DNA of 17,479 nt from an uncultured Bacillota bacterium (GTDB lineage: Bacteria; Bacillota_I; Bacilli_A; RFN20; CAG-449): contig CAJKZK010000029.1 in assembly GCA_905204225.1 (NCBI GenBank), positions 1 through 17,479 of the forward strand. The letters run 5' to 3'. Below the pieces are notes generated by a model. The model worked only from the letters and a program-made list of their open reading frames with translations. It did no database searches and was not told the DNA's origin. Of the stretch, positions 7,207 through 14,445 are shown piece by piece; within the stretch, counting starts at the first letter, position 1, and every line of letters starts with the position of its first letter. The position numbers were made by a program, and so were the translations under genes.

Positions 7207-10164
7207 TTATTTTATCTCCTTTTTCTTTTTATTTTTTACTTCATCAACTACTAAATAACTAACACCTGCTATAGTAATAACACCAAATCCTATCATTAAT
7301 CCTAACATTGTAGTTTGATACCAAGGTGTTACAAAAACTATTGAACTTTCAGGAGATAATTTACCTGCTACAGTTGTCTTTGACCACATATAAATAATTC
7401 TATGTGTTGCTTCTTTTAAAGCTAAGAATAATTCTTTATCTTTTTTAATCAAACTTTCTTTAAATGATCCGTTACCTTTTGTATATGTAGCAGATGAATC
7501 AATATCAAATTGAGTTAAACCATTTATAACACAATATGCTCCTAACCCATTTCTTTCAGTTGATGAATCAGTGATTAATGAACCTCTATAATTCCATTCA
7601 TTTTTAACAATATCAACTAAAGCTCCTTTATGACCTGAAATCGGATAACAACCAAAATGATTTTTTCCAGTCATGCAATCATAAGCTTTTCCATCGGCCA
7701 TAGGACCTTCAAATGGTTTAAGATATATTTCTCTGGCTGCTTGTTCATTACAAAATGTATTAATTTCACCACGATTAGTTTCTTGATCATTTAAGAAGAA
7801 ATGTTTTGGTCCAACGGTTAAACCATATTTAATAGTTCCTTCTGACATTGTTTTTCCCATGTAATAAGATAAAACACCATCTTCACTATAATATTCTGAA
7901 TTTCTTCCACTCATCGCAGTTCTATGAATATTTGATCCTGGACCCCAAACAGCATTATATGTTGTCCATAAGCCTTCATTACCAAACAATTCACCCATTT
8001 CTTTTAAAATTTCAGTAGAGAAAGTTTGAGCAGCAGCAACCTCAGTCATATATTTGCAACAAGTCATTTTGTATTCTTTCTTATCGGTAATATATGAGCC
8101 TTGAATTCCAGAAGGTCCATCAAATTCAACTTGACCAGGCAAACTTATTGATTCAATAGGATTTGAATATCTTTGACAAACTAAATCCGTCATATCTTTT
8201 ATAGACATTTGTTTCAATAAATCATCCCAAATAGGATCATCATAATCCTTATCAACAATGTCTAAAAATTTATATGAAGTAGTTTTTACAGAATAATCAA
8301 CTCCTTCAACAACATTTTCCTCTTCTTCAGGTTTAATATTTCTTGTTGCCCCATTAGCTAAAATATCTAGCATTTCATCTGTTGCTGTTAACACTAATTT
8401 TTTTGGATATGTATCTTTCCAATTATTTCTTGTTAAATATGTAACTTTTTTATCATCATAATAATAATTTACATCACCAGTTTCTAAATGATTAGTAATT
8501 TTTACATCACTATAAGGAGAAATAGACAAGGTTTCATCATCTACTTCTTTAGTGCCATCACCTAAATATTCAATTTTAACTGCTTTATTAACATCACCAG
8601 CTTCAGTCATGCCATTATCAACATTTTTTCCTTTTTTGGCTAAAATATTATTAATAGCTTCATGAGCACCATTACCAATCCCATAATAATAATCACCATA
8701 ATCTAAAATATATGTCTTAGCTTTTGTATAATCATAGCTACCTAAATGTTCTAATTTTCCTTCAACTTCAATTGTAACTTCTTCATTTGGTTGTAATTTT
8801 TTTGTTTTATTAAAACCAATTAAGGAAACAGATGCTTTTTCAACGTTGTTATCAATATCATATTGAGTGTATGGACTATTAACATATAGTTGCACTGCAT
8901 CTTTTCCAGCAACATCACCAATATTTTTTACCGTAACATTAGCAACAATTTTTTTATTTTCATAATCAACATCAACAGAATTTAATGTTTGAGTAAATTG
9001 AGTATAAGACAAGCCATATCCGAATGGATAATTTATTTCATCTTCGTATGACCAATTTTTACCACTTGTTGATCCACTGATACTATTAGCTTGACCTTGA
9101 TTTAAAACAAAGTCTTCATATCTAGTTTCATAATATTTATAACCAACATATATACCTTCTTGATAAACAACATAAGAATATGTAGCGTTAGTATTATTTT
9201 TATTTTCTTTAAATGAATCAGGAACATTCGTGTACCACATATCTCCAAAATTAACTGTTGCTGGTGCACTTAAATTACTTCTTGCCCAAGTATCAGTTAA
9301 ATGGCCAGATGGGTTAGCGTTACCAACTAAAATATTAGCAGCACCTAACAATCCCCAGCTACCAGTCCCTGGCATCATCATAATAGCATCTATATCTGGA
9401 TCATCTTTTAATTCTCCAATTTCAAGGGGAGTATCAGAATTCACAATTACAATTACTTTTTTTGAACATTTTTTTGCTTCTTTAATTACTTCTCTTTCAT
9501 CATCTTGTAATTGAAGAACATAATGTTTACCATCCCCATCTTTTATAATATTTGGATCAGTTGAAGCATCTATACCTTCACCAAAATGTCTACCAAAAGT
9601 AAATATTGCCGCATCAGAATAATTTGCATATGAATTTTTTACTTCGCTTGTAAATTTACTTGGATTAATTTCACCAATAGTATAACTTGTTTCACTTACT
9701 TTATTTCTTGGTTCTGAACTATTTGAATAATAATTCCATAATGTAGGATTTAACTCTAAGCCTACTTCATCTAAGGCAGCCTTCCAACTTTCATATCCTG
9801 TATATGTATCACCAAATCTATCCATTGGTCTACCCATAATTGGACTAATGCTCAAATGGCCAAACATGGAAATTTTATCCCCTTTATTTAATGGCAAAGC
9901 ATTATTTTCATTTTTTAATAACACCGATCCTTCTTCAAGTGTTTTAACAACAAAATTCTTTTTGGCTTCAACTAAATCTTCAATTCTTTGATAGTCAGAA
10001 ATGTAACGAGCATTTTCGCCACCAATAATTTTATAATTAGTAATTCCTAATTCTTTATTAATTACACTTTCCCATGTTTTAACTATATCAAATCCACTAA
10101 TAGTAACTCCTAAAATCAACGCCGATCCTAGAGTGATTATTGTTAAAACTTTTTTATGTTTCAT
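7207..10164 (-). CDS. Domain-permuted glycoside hydrolase family 3 protein, membrane-anchored at both ends
   Basis: 985-residue GH3-family protein (beta-glucosidase-like) in the swapped order known from some rumen and gut beta-glucosidases. A membrane segment (about 6-27) comes first. The alpha/beta-sandwich domain follows (about 65-345: LEEGSVLLKNENNALPL, and FGEGID with Glu196 as candidate acid/base). Then come the NYPFGYGLSYTQF linker and a fibronectin-III-like domain (about 390-490), and the TIM-barrel domain lies last (about 645-925). The barrel shows FDGPSGIQG, NIHRTAMSGRNSEYYSED, KHFFLNDQETNRGE and AAREIYLKPFEGPM. The nucleophile motif, usually S/T-D-W, reads LITDSS, with Asp866 retained but Trp lost, and the usual DLxMP stretch after it is absent. 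A second membrane helix (about 951-973) and a Lys-rich tail end the protein, so the catalytic part is probably extracellular. AGGAGG precedes the ATG. Activity on a beta-linked glycan is likely; the substrate is unknown. Confidence 0.92.
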   Translation of the reverse strand: MKHKKVLTIITLGSALILGVTISGFDIVKTWESVINKELGITNYKIIGGENARYISDYQRIEDLVEAKKNFVVKTLEEGSVLLKNENNALPLNKGDKISMFGHLSISPIMGRPMDRFGDTYTGYESWKAALDEVGLELNPTLWNYYSNSSEPRNKVSETSYTIGEINPSKFTSEVKNSYANYSDAAIFTFGRHFGEGIDASTDPNIIKDGDGKHYVLQLQDDEREVIKEAKKCSKKVIVIVNSDTPLEIGELKDDPDIDAIMMMPGTGSWGLLGAANILVGNANPSGHLTDTWARSNLSAPATVNFGDMWYTNVPDSFKENKNNTNATYSYVVYQEGIYVGYKYYETRYEDFVLNQGQANSISGSTSGKNWSYEDEINYPFGYGLSYTQFTQTLNSVDVDYENKKIVANVTVKNIGDVAGKDAVQLYVNSPYTQYDIDNNVEKASVSLIGFNKTKKLQPNEEVTIEVEGKLEHLGSYDYTKAKTYILDYGDYYYGIGNGAHEAINNILAKKGKNVDNGMTEAGDVNKAVKIEYLGDGTKEVDDETLSISPYSDVKITNHLETGDVNYYYDDKKVTYLTRNNWKDTYPKKLVLTATDEMLDILANGATRNIKPEEEENVVEGVDYSVKTTSYKFLDIVDKDYDDPIWDDLLKQMSIKDMTDLVCQRYSNPIESISLPGQVEFDGPSGIQGSYITDKKEYKMTCCKYMTEVAAAQTFSTEILKEMGELFGNEGLWTTYNAVWGPGSNIHRTAMSGRNSEYYSEDGVLSYYMGKTMSEGTIKYGLTVGPKHFFLNDQETNRGEINTFCNEQAAREIYLKPFEGPMADGKAYDCMTGKNHFGCYPISGHKGALVDIVKNEWNYRGSLITDSSTERNGLGAYCVINGLTQFDIDSSATYTKGNGSFKESLIKKDKELFLALKEATHRIIYMWSKTTVAGKLSPESSIVFVTPWYQTTMLGLMIGFGVITIAGVSYLVVDEVKNKKKKEIK

Positions 10165-10198
10165 GTATAAAACCTCCTAAAATTTATTTACTAAAACC

Positions 10199-10204
10199 AT
10201 TATA
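10199..10204 (-). promoter_or_regulatory. -10 element (TATAAT) of the GH3 unit, no clear -35
   Basis: A perfect TATAAT on the minus strand lies 35 nt upstream of the GH3 ATG, directly after the T run of the response-regulator terminator. The -35 position falls inside the terminator hairpin and reads ATTTTC or TTTTCT, a poor match. No TG extension is present. This is what an activator-dependent promoter looks like, but no activator site was found. Confidence 0.55.
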
Positions 10205-10208
10205 GAAT

Positions 10209-10239
10209 AAAAAAAAGAGAAGAAAATTTCTCCTCTCTA
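10209..10239 (-). terminator. Intrinsic terminator of the two-component operon
   Basis: On the minus strand AGAGAGGAGAAA and TTTTCTTCTCT (10217-10239) pair over about 9 bp, including G-U pairs, followed by eight T (10209-10216). It lies about 65 bp after the response regulator stop and before the GH3 -10 element, so the GH3 unit appears to be transcribed separately. Confidence 0.8.
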
Positions 10240-10304
10240 TGATGCATATTTTCAGCAATGTAACCGCTATCAAAAGAATAAAAGGTATATTTTCGGGAAC
10301 AAAT

Positions 10305-11045
10305 CTAAAATATAATACTATTTTCTTTAGTTAATTCTATAAACTTTTCTTTTATTTCTGTATTCTTATCTCTACTTATAGGAAGAATATCTCCATTAGT
10401 TAACGTTATATTTAAATTCGCAATATAAGAAATATATCTATAGTTTACTAGATATCCTTTATGAATTCTTAAAAAGCCTTTTGAAGATAATTCTTTTTCA
10501 AGAATTTCCATTGAACTATGAATTTCAACAACGACTTTTGTTTTATTTTGATGTAAAATTTGTTTTTTTCCTTGGCTTTCGATATAAATACAAGAATTAA
10601 TATCTATTTTTATTAACCCACCTTGAGATTTTACTAAAATATAATTATCTGATGATTGTTCATAAAGGATTTTTATAATTTTGTTAACAACAGGCTCTAA
10701 TTCTTTTAAAAAATAATTTTTTCTTACAAAAGCAATTGGTTGTACATCTAAAGAATCATATACTCTTTCTTCTTGGTTTGAAATGAAAACTATTAAGGCT
10801 TTTTGATTAATTTCTTTGATTTTCTTTGCTAAAGTAATACCATCATAATTAATTAAATTAATATCAATAAAATAAACATCATGTATTGTTTTTTCTAAAA
10901 CAGCTAATAATTGAGAAGCTCTAGTAAAAGAATCAATCTCACATTCAATGTTTTTAGATTTTAAAGTACTTAAAACCGATGATTTAATTATATCTACTTG
11001 AAAAGGTTCATCATCAATTACCACAATTTTTAACTTCCATAACAT
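10305..11045 (-). CDS. Response regulator, receiver plus LytTR DNA-binding domain (AgrA/LytR type)
   Basis: 246-residue two-component response regulator. The receiver domain (about 5-125) has the acidic pair Asp11-Asp12, the phosphoacceptor Asp61 in YFIDINL, Ser89 at the switch position and Lys109 in VRKNYF. The C-terminal LytTR domain (about 132-240) shows ILVKSQGGLIKIDINSCIYIESQGK, then FLRIHKGYLVNYRYI and LPISRDKNTEIKEKF, typical of AgrA, ComE and LytR relatives. LytTR regulators usually bind paired direct repeats upstream of promoters. Only 2 nt separate it from the kinase stop, and an AAAGGA site lies in the end of that gene, so the two are co-expressed. The product should be cytoplasmic and phosphorylated by the adjacent kinase. 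Targets are unknown; the GH3 unit directly downstream is the obvious candidate. Confidence 0.95.
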   Translation of the reverse strand: MLWKLKIVVIDDEPFQVDIIKSSVLSTLKSKNIECEIDSFTRASQLLAVLEKTIHDVYFIDINLINYDGITLAKKIKEINQKALIVFISNQEERVYDSLDVQPIAFVRKNYFLKELEPVVNKIIKILYEQSSDNYILVKSQGGLIKIDINSCIYIESQGKKQILHQNKTKVVVEIHSSMEILEKELSSKGFLRIHKGYLVNYRYISYIANLNITLTNGDILPISRDKNTEIKEKFIELTKENSIIF

Positions 11046-11047
11046 AA

Positions 11048-12415
11048 TTATTCATTTCCTTTCATTGGGATATATACATCAACAATAAAAAATTGATTTT
11101 TTAATGAAAACTTTATATAGCCTTTATATTTATTAACAATTTTTTCAATAATTTTTAAACCATATCCGTGAGAATCTTTATCTAATTTTTTGGTTGAAAG
11201 ATTATTTAAATCAATTTGATCCTCTAAAACTTTATTTTGAGTCATTATAAACAAGTTGCCATTTTGCTCCCACATTTTTAAAATAACTCCTGTATCTTGA
11301 TAATTATATCTTTCAATAGCCTCTAAAGCATTATCAATTAAATTCGATAATAAAGAAATAATATCACTATCATCAATGTTTAATTTGGAAGAAACAGCCA
11401 CATTGAAATCAACTTTAATATTTTTACTTTTAGCTTTTGATGCTTCAATATTTAAAAGTTGATTAACTACCTCATTACCACAATCATAAAATTTAACTAC
11501 ATTTAAAAGCTGATTATTAAATGATCCAAATATTTCTTCAAGTTTATTATATTCTTTCTTTTCTAATAACATAGCCATAATCGCATATTGATTTTTTATT
11601 TCATGACGTATTTTTTTAAAATCTTCATAACTATTATTTAATAAACTAATTTGCTCTAATTTTTGATTACTTTGATTAGCAATAATTTGATATTCAAGTT
11701 TTTTGTTATATTCTTTAGTAGCTAAATAAAACATTATATAAGTTAAATATAAAATAACAATTACCAAAGTATTTCCTATTGCATTTTCAAGCCAAGTACC
11801 TTTATTAGAAAATGCTTGATAAAAATGAACAATAAAGAAAATAATAGATAAAATTAATGCACTTCTTGTATCAATAGTTTTACATTTTCTTGTATTAAAT
11901 AAAGTCAATATAAAACATTCAATTGATATCAACAAAAAAGAAAACAAAGATCGTAATATATCAATTTTTATTGACAAAGGATCATCTTTTATATAATCTT
12001 TTGTATTTAAAATAATATAAGAAAACGTATCACTTGTTCTAATAGAAAAAATAAAAACAATATAAAATGAAAGAGATAATATTAATCTTTCAATCATTCT
12101 ATCTTTTGATAAAATAAAAGTAAATATTAAAGATATTAAAGGAAAGGCTATTGCGAACACTAAACCTTTATCAACAAAAGAATAAACAATCGAAGAAAAT
12201 ATAATCAATACACACCATATTCCAAAAGCTATCAAAAAAGCTTTAAAAAGCAAAATTATTTTATTTTCTTTTTTCCATCTAGGAGAAATATAATTAAGTA
12301 AAACAATTCCAAAAACAAAAAATACGTCTTTAAAAATATAATGGTATCCTCGTTCTAAATTTAAATAATAATAAATTAAAAAATCTAGCATAACTAAATT
12401 AATTCTCCAATTCAT
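11048..12415 (-). CDS. AgrC-like sensor histidine kinase (GHKL, HPK10 type)
   Basis: 455-residue membrane sensor kinase. The N-terminal half has six or seven hydrophobic segments (about 30-43, 54-78, 84-102, 110-126, 152-173, 185-201, 214-232), as in peptide-sensing AgrC/ComD kinases. A coiled linker leads to KKIRHEIKNQ, where His271 is the phosphorylated residue of the HPK10-type box. The ATPase domain shows the N box NLIDNALEA (358-366) and the G box HGYGLKII (416-423). The start is uncertain. The ATG used here has no ribosome binding site and sits about 5 nt from the predicted transcript start, so it would be nearly leaderless. Met9 (ATG at 12389-12391) has a GGAG 13 nt upstream, which is far. 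No AgrB-type processing protease or obvious AgrD is visible nearby, so the ligand is unknown. Confidence 0.93.
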   Translation of the reverse strand: MNWRINLVMLDFLIYYYLNLERGYHYIFKDVFFVFGIVLLNYISPRWKKENKIILLFKAFLIAFGIWCVLIIFSSIVYSFVDKGLVFAIAFPLISLIFTFILSKDRMIERLILSLSFYIVFIFSIRTSDTFSYIILNTKDYIKDDPLSIKIDILRSLFSFLLISIECFILTLFNTRKCKTIDTRSALILSIIFFIVHFYQAFSNKGTWLENAIGNTLVIVILYLTYIMFYLATKEYNKKLEYQIIANQSNQKLEQISLLNNSYEDFKKIRHEIKNQYAIMAMLLEKKEYNKLEEIFGSFNNQLLNVVKFYDCGNEVVNQLLNIEASKAKSKNIKVDFNVAVSSKLNIDDSDIISLLSNLIDNALEAIERYNYQDTGVILKMWEQNGNLFIMTQNKVLEDQIDLNNLSTKKLDKDSHGYGLKIIEKIVNKYKGYIKFSLKNQFFIVDVYIPMKGNE

Positions 12416-12426
12416 TTAAATTATAA

Positions 12427-12455
12427 ATTATATTTTTTTTAAATTAAAGAGTGAA
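12427..12455 (-). promoter_or_regulatory. Promoter of the two-component operon
   Basis: On the minus strand TTCACT (12450-12455) and a perfect TATAAT (12427-12432) are separated by 17 nt. The start site should fall near 12420, only about 5 nt before the first kinase ATG. The inverted repeat at 12461-12478 abuts its upstream side. Confidence 0.65.
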
Positions 12456-12460
12456 TTTTC

Positions 12461-12478
12461 TAGTTACTAAAGTAACTA
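12461..12478. promoter_or_regulatory. Perfect inverted repeat upstream of the kinase promoter, possible operator
   Basis: TAGTTACTAAAGTAACTA has perfect 7-bp arms around a 4-nt centre. It ends 5 bp upstream of the -35 element, centred about 50 bp from the predicted start, a normal position for an activator or autoregulator site. As an RNA hairpin it lacks a T run on the minus strand, so it is a poor terminator for the upstream genes. It does not fit the LytTR direct-repeat consensus. Function unproven. Confidence 0.45.
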
Positions 12479-12522
12479 ATTTTTAAAAATTATTATATTT
12501 TTTTATTTTAGATTCATCCTCA

Positions 12523-12624
12523 TTATATTTTTTTATAAATAAGTAAGCATAATAAACTTATAATAAATAATGTATCTAAAATTATATATAACAAATTAAA
12601 ATTTCTAGTTGGATTTATTTGCAT
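12523..12624 (-). CDS. 33-residue single-helix membrane peptide after the LRR lipoprotein
   Basis: Unrecognised 33-residue ORF whose ATG lies 2 nt after the stop of the LRR lipoprotein gene. The sequence GAAAGGATTT, formed by the last lipoprotein codons and stop, gives it an AAAGGA ribosome binding site about 8 nt upstream. MQINPTRNFN is a polar N-terminus, followed by one strongly hydrophobic stretch (about 11-30) with a Cys and a KK tail, so one membrane helix is predicted. It resembles neither AgrD nor other processed peptides with a charged C-terminal recognition tail. It could be a small membrane partner of the lipoprotein, a regulatory micropeptide, or a chance ORF. The coupling geometry is the best support. 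Confidence 0.5.
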   Translation of the reverse strand: MQINPTRNFNLLYIILDTLFIISLLCLLIYKKI

Positions 12625-12626
12625 TA

Positions 12627-13727
12627 TTAAATCCTTTCAATTTCAACATTATCATCAAAAACATTTGAATCAATATTAGTTAATTTATTAAGAATTACTT
12701 TCTTTATTTTATTATTTTTAAATGCTTCATTATAAATATATTTAATAGATGAAGGTAAATTAATTTCTTTTAAATTATTATGATAAAATGATCTAAATGA
12801 AATATGTTTTAAAGATGAATTATCTTCAAAAACTAAATTATCTAAATTACATTCATAAAAAGCATTAGATCCTATTTCTTTAACTTCTTTATTAATATTT
12901 ATTGAATTAATATTAGTTTTATAAAAAGCACTTGGACCAATATATTCTACATTATTTAAACTTACATCCACTAAAGAAGAACAATTCTTAAATAAAGCAT
13001 AAGGTAATTCTTTACTATATAAATTAACTTTATTTAATGAAGAACAATTTTCAAAAGCATTTTTACCAAATGAAGTTATATTTTTTAAATCAATTTCTTT
13101 TAAATTTTTACAATCTTTAAAAGCATAAGAATCAATATTAACAATATTATTAGATAGATTAACTTTATTTAATGAAGAACATCTTTCAAAGCTTGATCCA
13201 GATATAGAAACTAAATCTCCTAATAAAGAAATTTCTTTTAAATATTTATTATTAAAAAAAGCATCTATTCCTACACTAGTTAGATTATTAAAAGATAATT
13301 TTTCTAAATGTGTATTTTCAAATGTTCCTTTTAATATTTGTTTTACATTATCTAAACCAGTAACACTTTTTAAAGATGTACAAGTTGAAAAAAGATGATC
13401 TGCTAATATTTCAACATTACCACCTAAATCAATTTCTTCTAATGATGAATTTTTAAAAGCATCATAACCAATATTTTTCATTGTTGAAGGTAAACTAACT
13501 TTTTTAATATTTTTATTATCTTTAAAACATTCTACACTGATAGAATCAACAACATATTCTTCATTATTATAATTAACACTACTTGGAATAATAATATTGT
13601 TAAAATAATTGCCTTTAACAACTGTCGCGGTTTTTTTATCAATATTAAAACTATATTTAATAATAGAAGAATTATTATTACTGCAACTAATTAATAACAA
13701 TGGAAAAATTAAAAATATTTTTTTCAT
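12627..13727 (-). CDS. BspA-type leucine-rich repeat lipoprotein
   Basis: 366-residue surface lipoprotein. The signal peptide MKKIFLIFPLLLISC ends in the lipobox LISC with Cys15. After a short Asn/Ser-rich linker and a strand-rich cap, about 14 repeats of roughly 22 residues follow, each with an aromatic turn of the AF-x-N/D-C type followed by LxxIxL (AFKDCKNLKEIDL, AFENCSSLNKVNL, LFKNCSSLVDVSL). This is the LRR_5/BspA pattern (Treponema-type LRR), found in surface proteins that mediate binding to host or microbial partners. I chose the ATG at 13725-13727: it has AGG 7 nt upstream and gives a clean signal peptide, while the frame is open to 13745 inside the methyltransferase gene. The start lies 4 nt after the methyltransferase stop. 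Repeat units also show DNA-level similarity (for example near 13022-13045 and 13158-13180), so copy number may vary. Confidence 0.9.
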   Translation of the reverse strand: MKKIFLIFPLLLISCSNNNSSIIKYSFNIDKKTATVVKGNYFNNIIIPSSVNYNNEEYVVDSISVECFKDNKNIKKVSLPSTMKNIGYDAFKNSSLEEIDLGGNVEILADHLFSTCTSLKSVTGLDNVKQILKGTFENTHLEKLSFNNLTSVGIDAFFNNKYLKEISLLGDLVSISGSSFERCSSLNKVNLSNNIVNIDSYAFKDCKNLKEIDLKNITSFGKNAFENCSSLNKVNLYSKELPYALFKNCSSLVDVSLNNVEYIGPSAFYKTNINSININKEVKEIGSNAFYECNLDNLVFEDNSSLKHISFRSFYHNNLKEINLPSSIKYIYNEAFKNNKIKKVILNKLTNIDSNVFDDNVEIERI

Positions 13728-13731
13728 AATA

Positions 13732-14445
13732 TTACCTATATTCATTCATTAATATTCCACCTGCTACACCGACATTTAATGAATCAATATTATCCATATT
13801 TATTTTAACAATATAATCAGAAATTAACAAGTTTTCTTCTTTGACCCCTTGTCCTTCATTACCAAGAACTAAAACAAATTTATTTTTAAAATGATATTCT
13901 TTATAATCTATCGCGTTCTTTAAACTAGTAGAAACAATTTCATAACCTTTTTCTTTTAAAGATATTAAATCAACATCATTATAAATAGGTAAACTAAATA
14001 TAGCTCCTTTAGTAGAAGAAATAACTTTATCATTATAAATAGAAGCTGTATCTTTACTTAAAATAACTCCAGAATAAGAAAACGCTAAAGCTGTTCTTAT
14101 TAAAGTACCTACATTTCCTGGATCTTGTACACCATCTAAATATAATAATTTATCTCCTTTAATTTCTTTATTTTGAGGATAATAACATACTCCTATCACA
14201 TTAGAAGAAGTTTTGTTAACACTTAATTTATCTAATATAGGTTTTGTAACTATAATTTGTTTAATATCTTGATATTCTTCTAAATAAGATAAAGTTAAAA
14301 TTTCTTTTAATAAATTATTTTGTTTAGCTAATAAAATAAAATCTAAACCATCAACTAAAAACATATTCTTTTCTTTTTTAATGTTATTCTTTTTTAATTC
14401 ATTTAATTCTTTAATATAAGGATTTGTTAAACTTGTAATTATCAT
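13732..14445 (-). CDS. SpoU/TrmH-family RNA 2'-O-methyltransferase
   Basis: 237-residue SPOUT-class methyltransferase that transfers a methyl group from S-adenosylmethionine to a ribose 2'-OH of rRNA or tRNA. The N-terminal substrate-binding part (about 1-95) contains NMFLVDGLDFILLA, the usual VEG-type block. All three SpoU motifs are present: DPGNVGTLIRTA (108-119), VLGNEGQGV (193-201) and IVKINMDNIDSLNVGVAGGI (212-231), the last two forming the knotted cofactor site. The length fits RlmB/YsgA-type members; the exact target nucleotide cannot be read from sequence, so no symbol is given. The ATG overlaps the stop of the upstream metallopeptidase gene by 4 nt (ATGA) and has GGAG 8 nt upstream. 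The LRR lipoprotein follows after 4 nt, an unusual pairing of a housekeeping enzyme with a surface protein. Confidence 0.94.
   Translation of the reverse strand: MIITSLTNPYIKELNELKKNNIKKEKNMFLVDGLDFILLAKQNNLLKEILTLSYLEEYQDIKQIIVTKPILDKLSVNKTSSNVIGVCYYPQNKEIKGDKLLYLDGVQDPGNVGTLIRTALAFSYSGVILSKDTASIYNDKVISSTKGAIFSLPIYNDVDLISLKEKGYEIVSTSLKNAIDYKEYHFKNKFVLVLGNEGQGVKEENLLISDYIVKINMDNIDSLNVGVAGGILMNEYR

Noticed and set aside
10241..10304. LytTR binding repeats upstream of the GH3 unit
   Set aside because: The best candidate, around GCGGTTAC, fails the usual 9-bp consensus at several positions and has no partner repeat at the required spacing.
12461..12491. Transcription terminator for the LRR lipoprotein unit
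   Set aside because: The TAGTTAC dyad is followed by GAAAATTC on the minus strand, not a T run, and the adjacent AATTTTTAAAAATT palindrome is all A/T. Both were judged poor terminators.
12523..12624. AgrD-like autoinducing peptide precursor for the adjacent AgrC-like kinase
   Set aside because: The peptide ends right after its hydrophobic helix with KKI and has no central Cys-ring segment or charged C-terminal recognition tail. No AgrB is encoded here.
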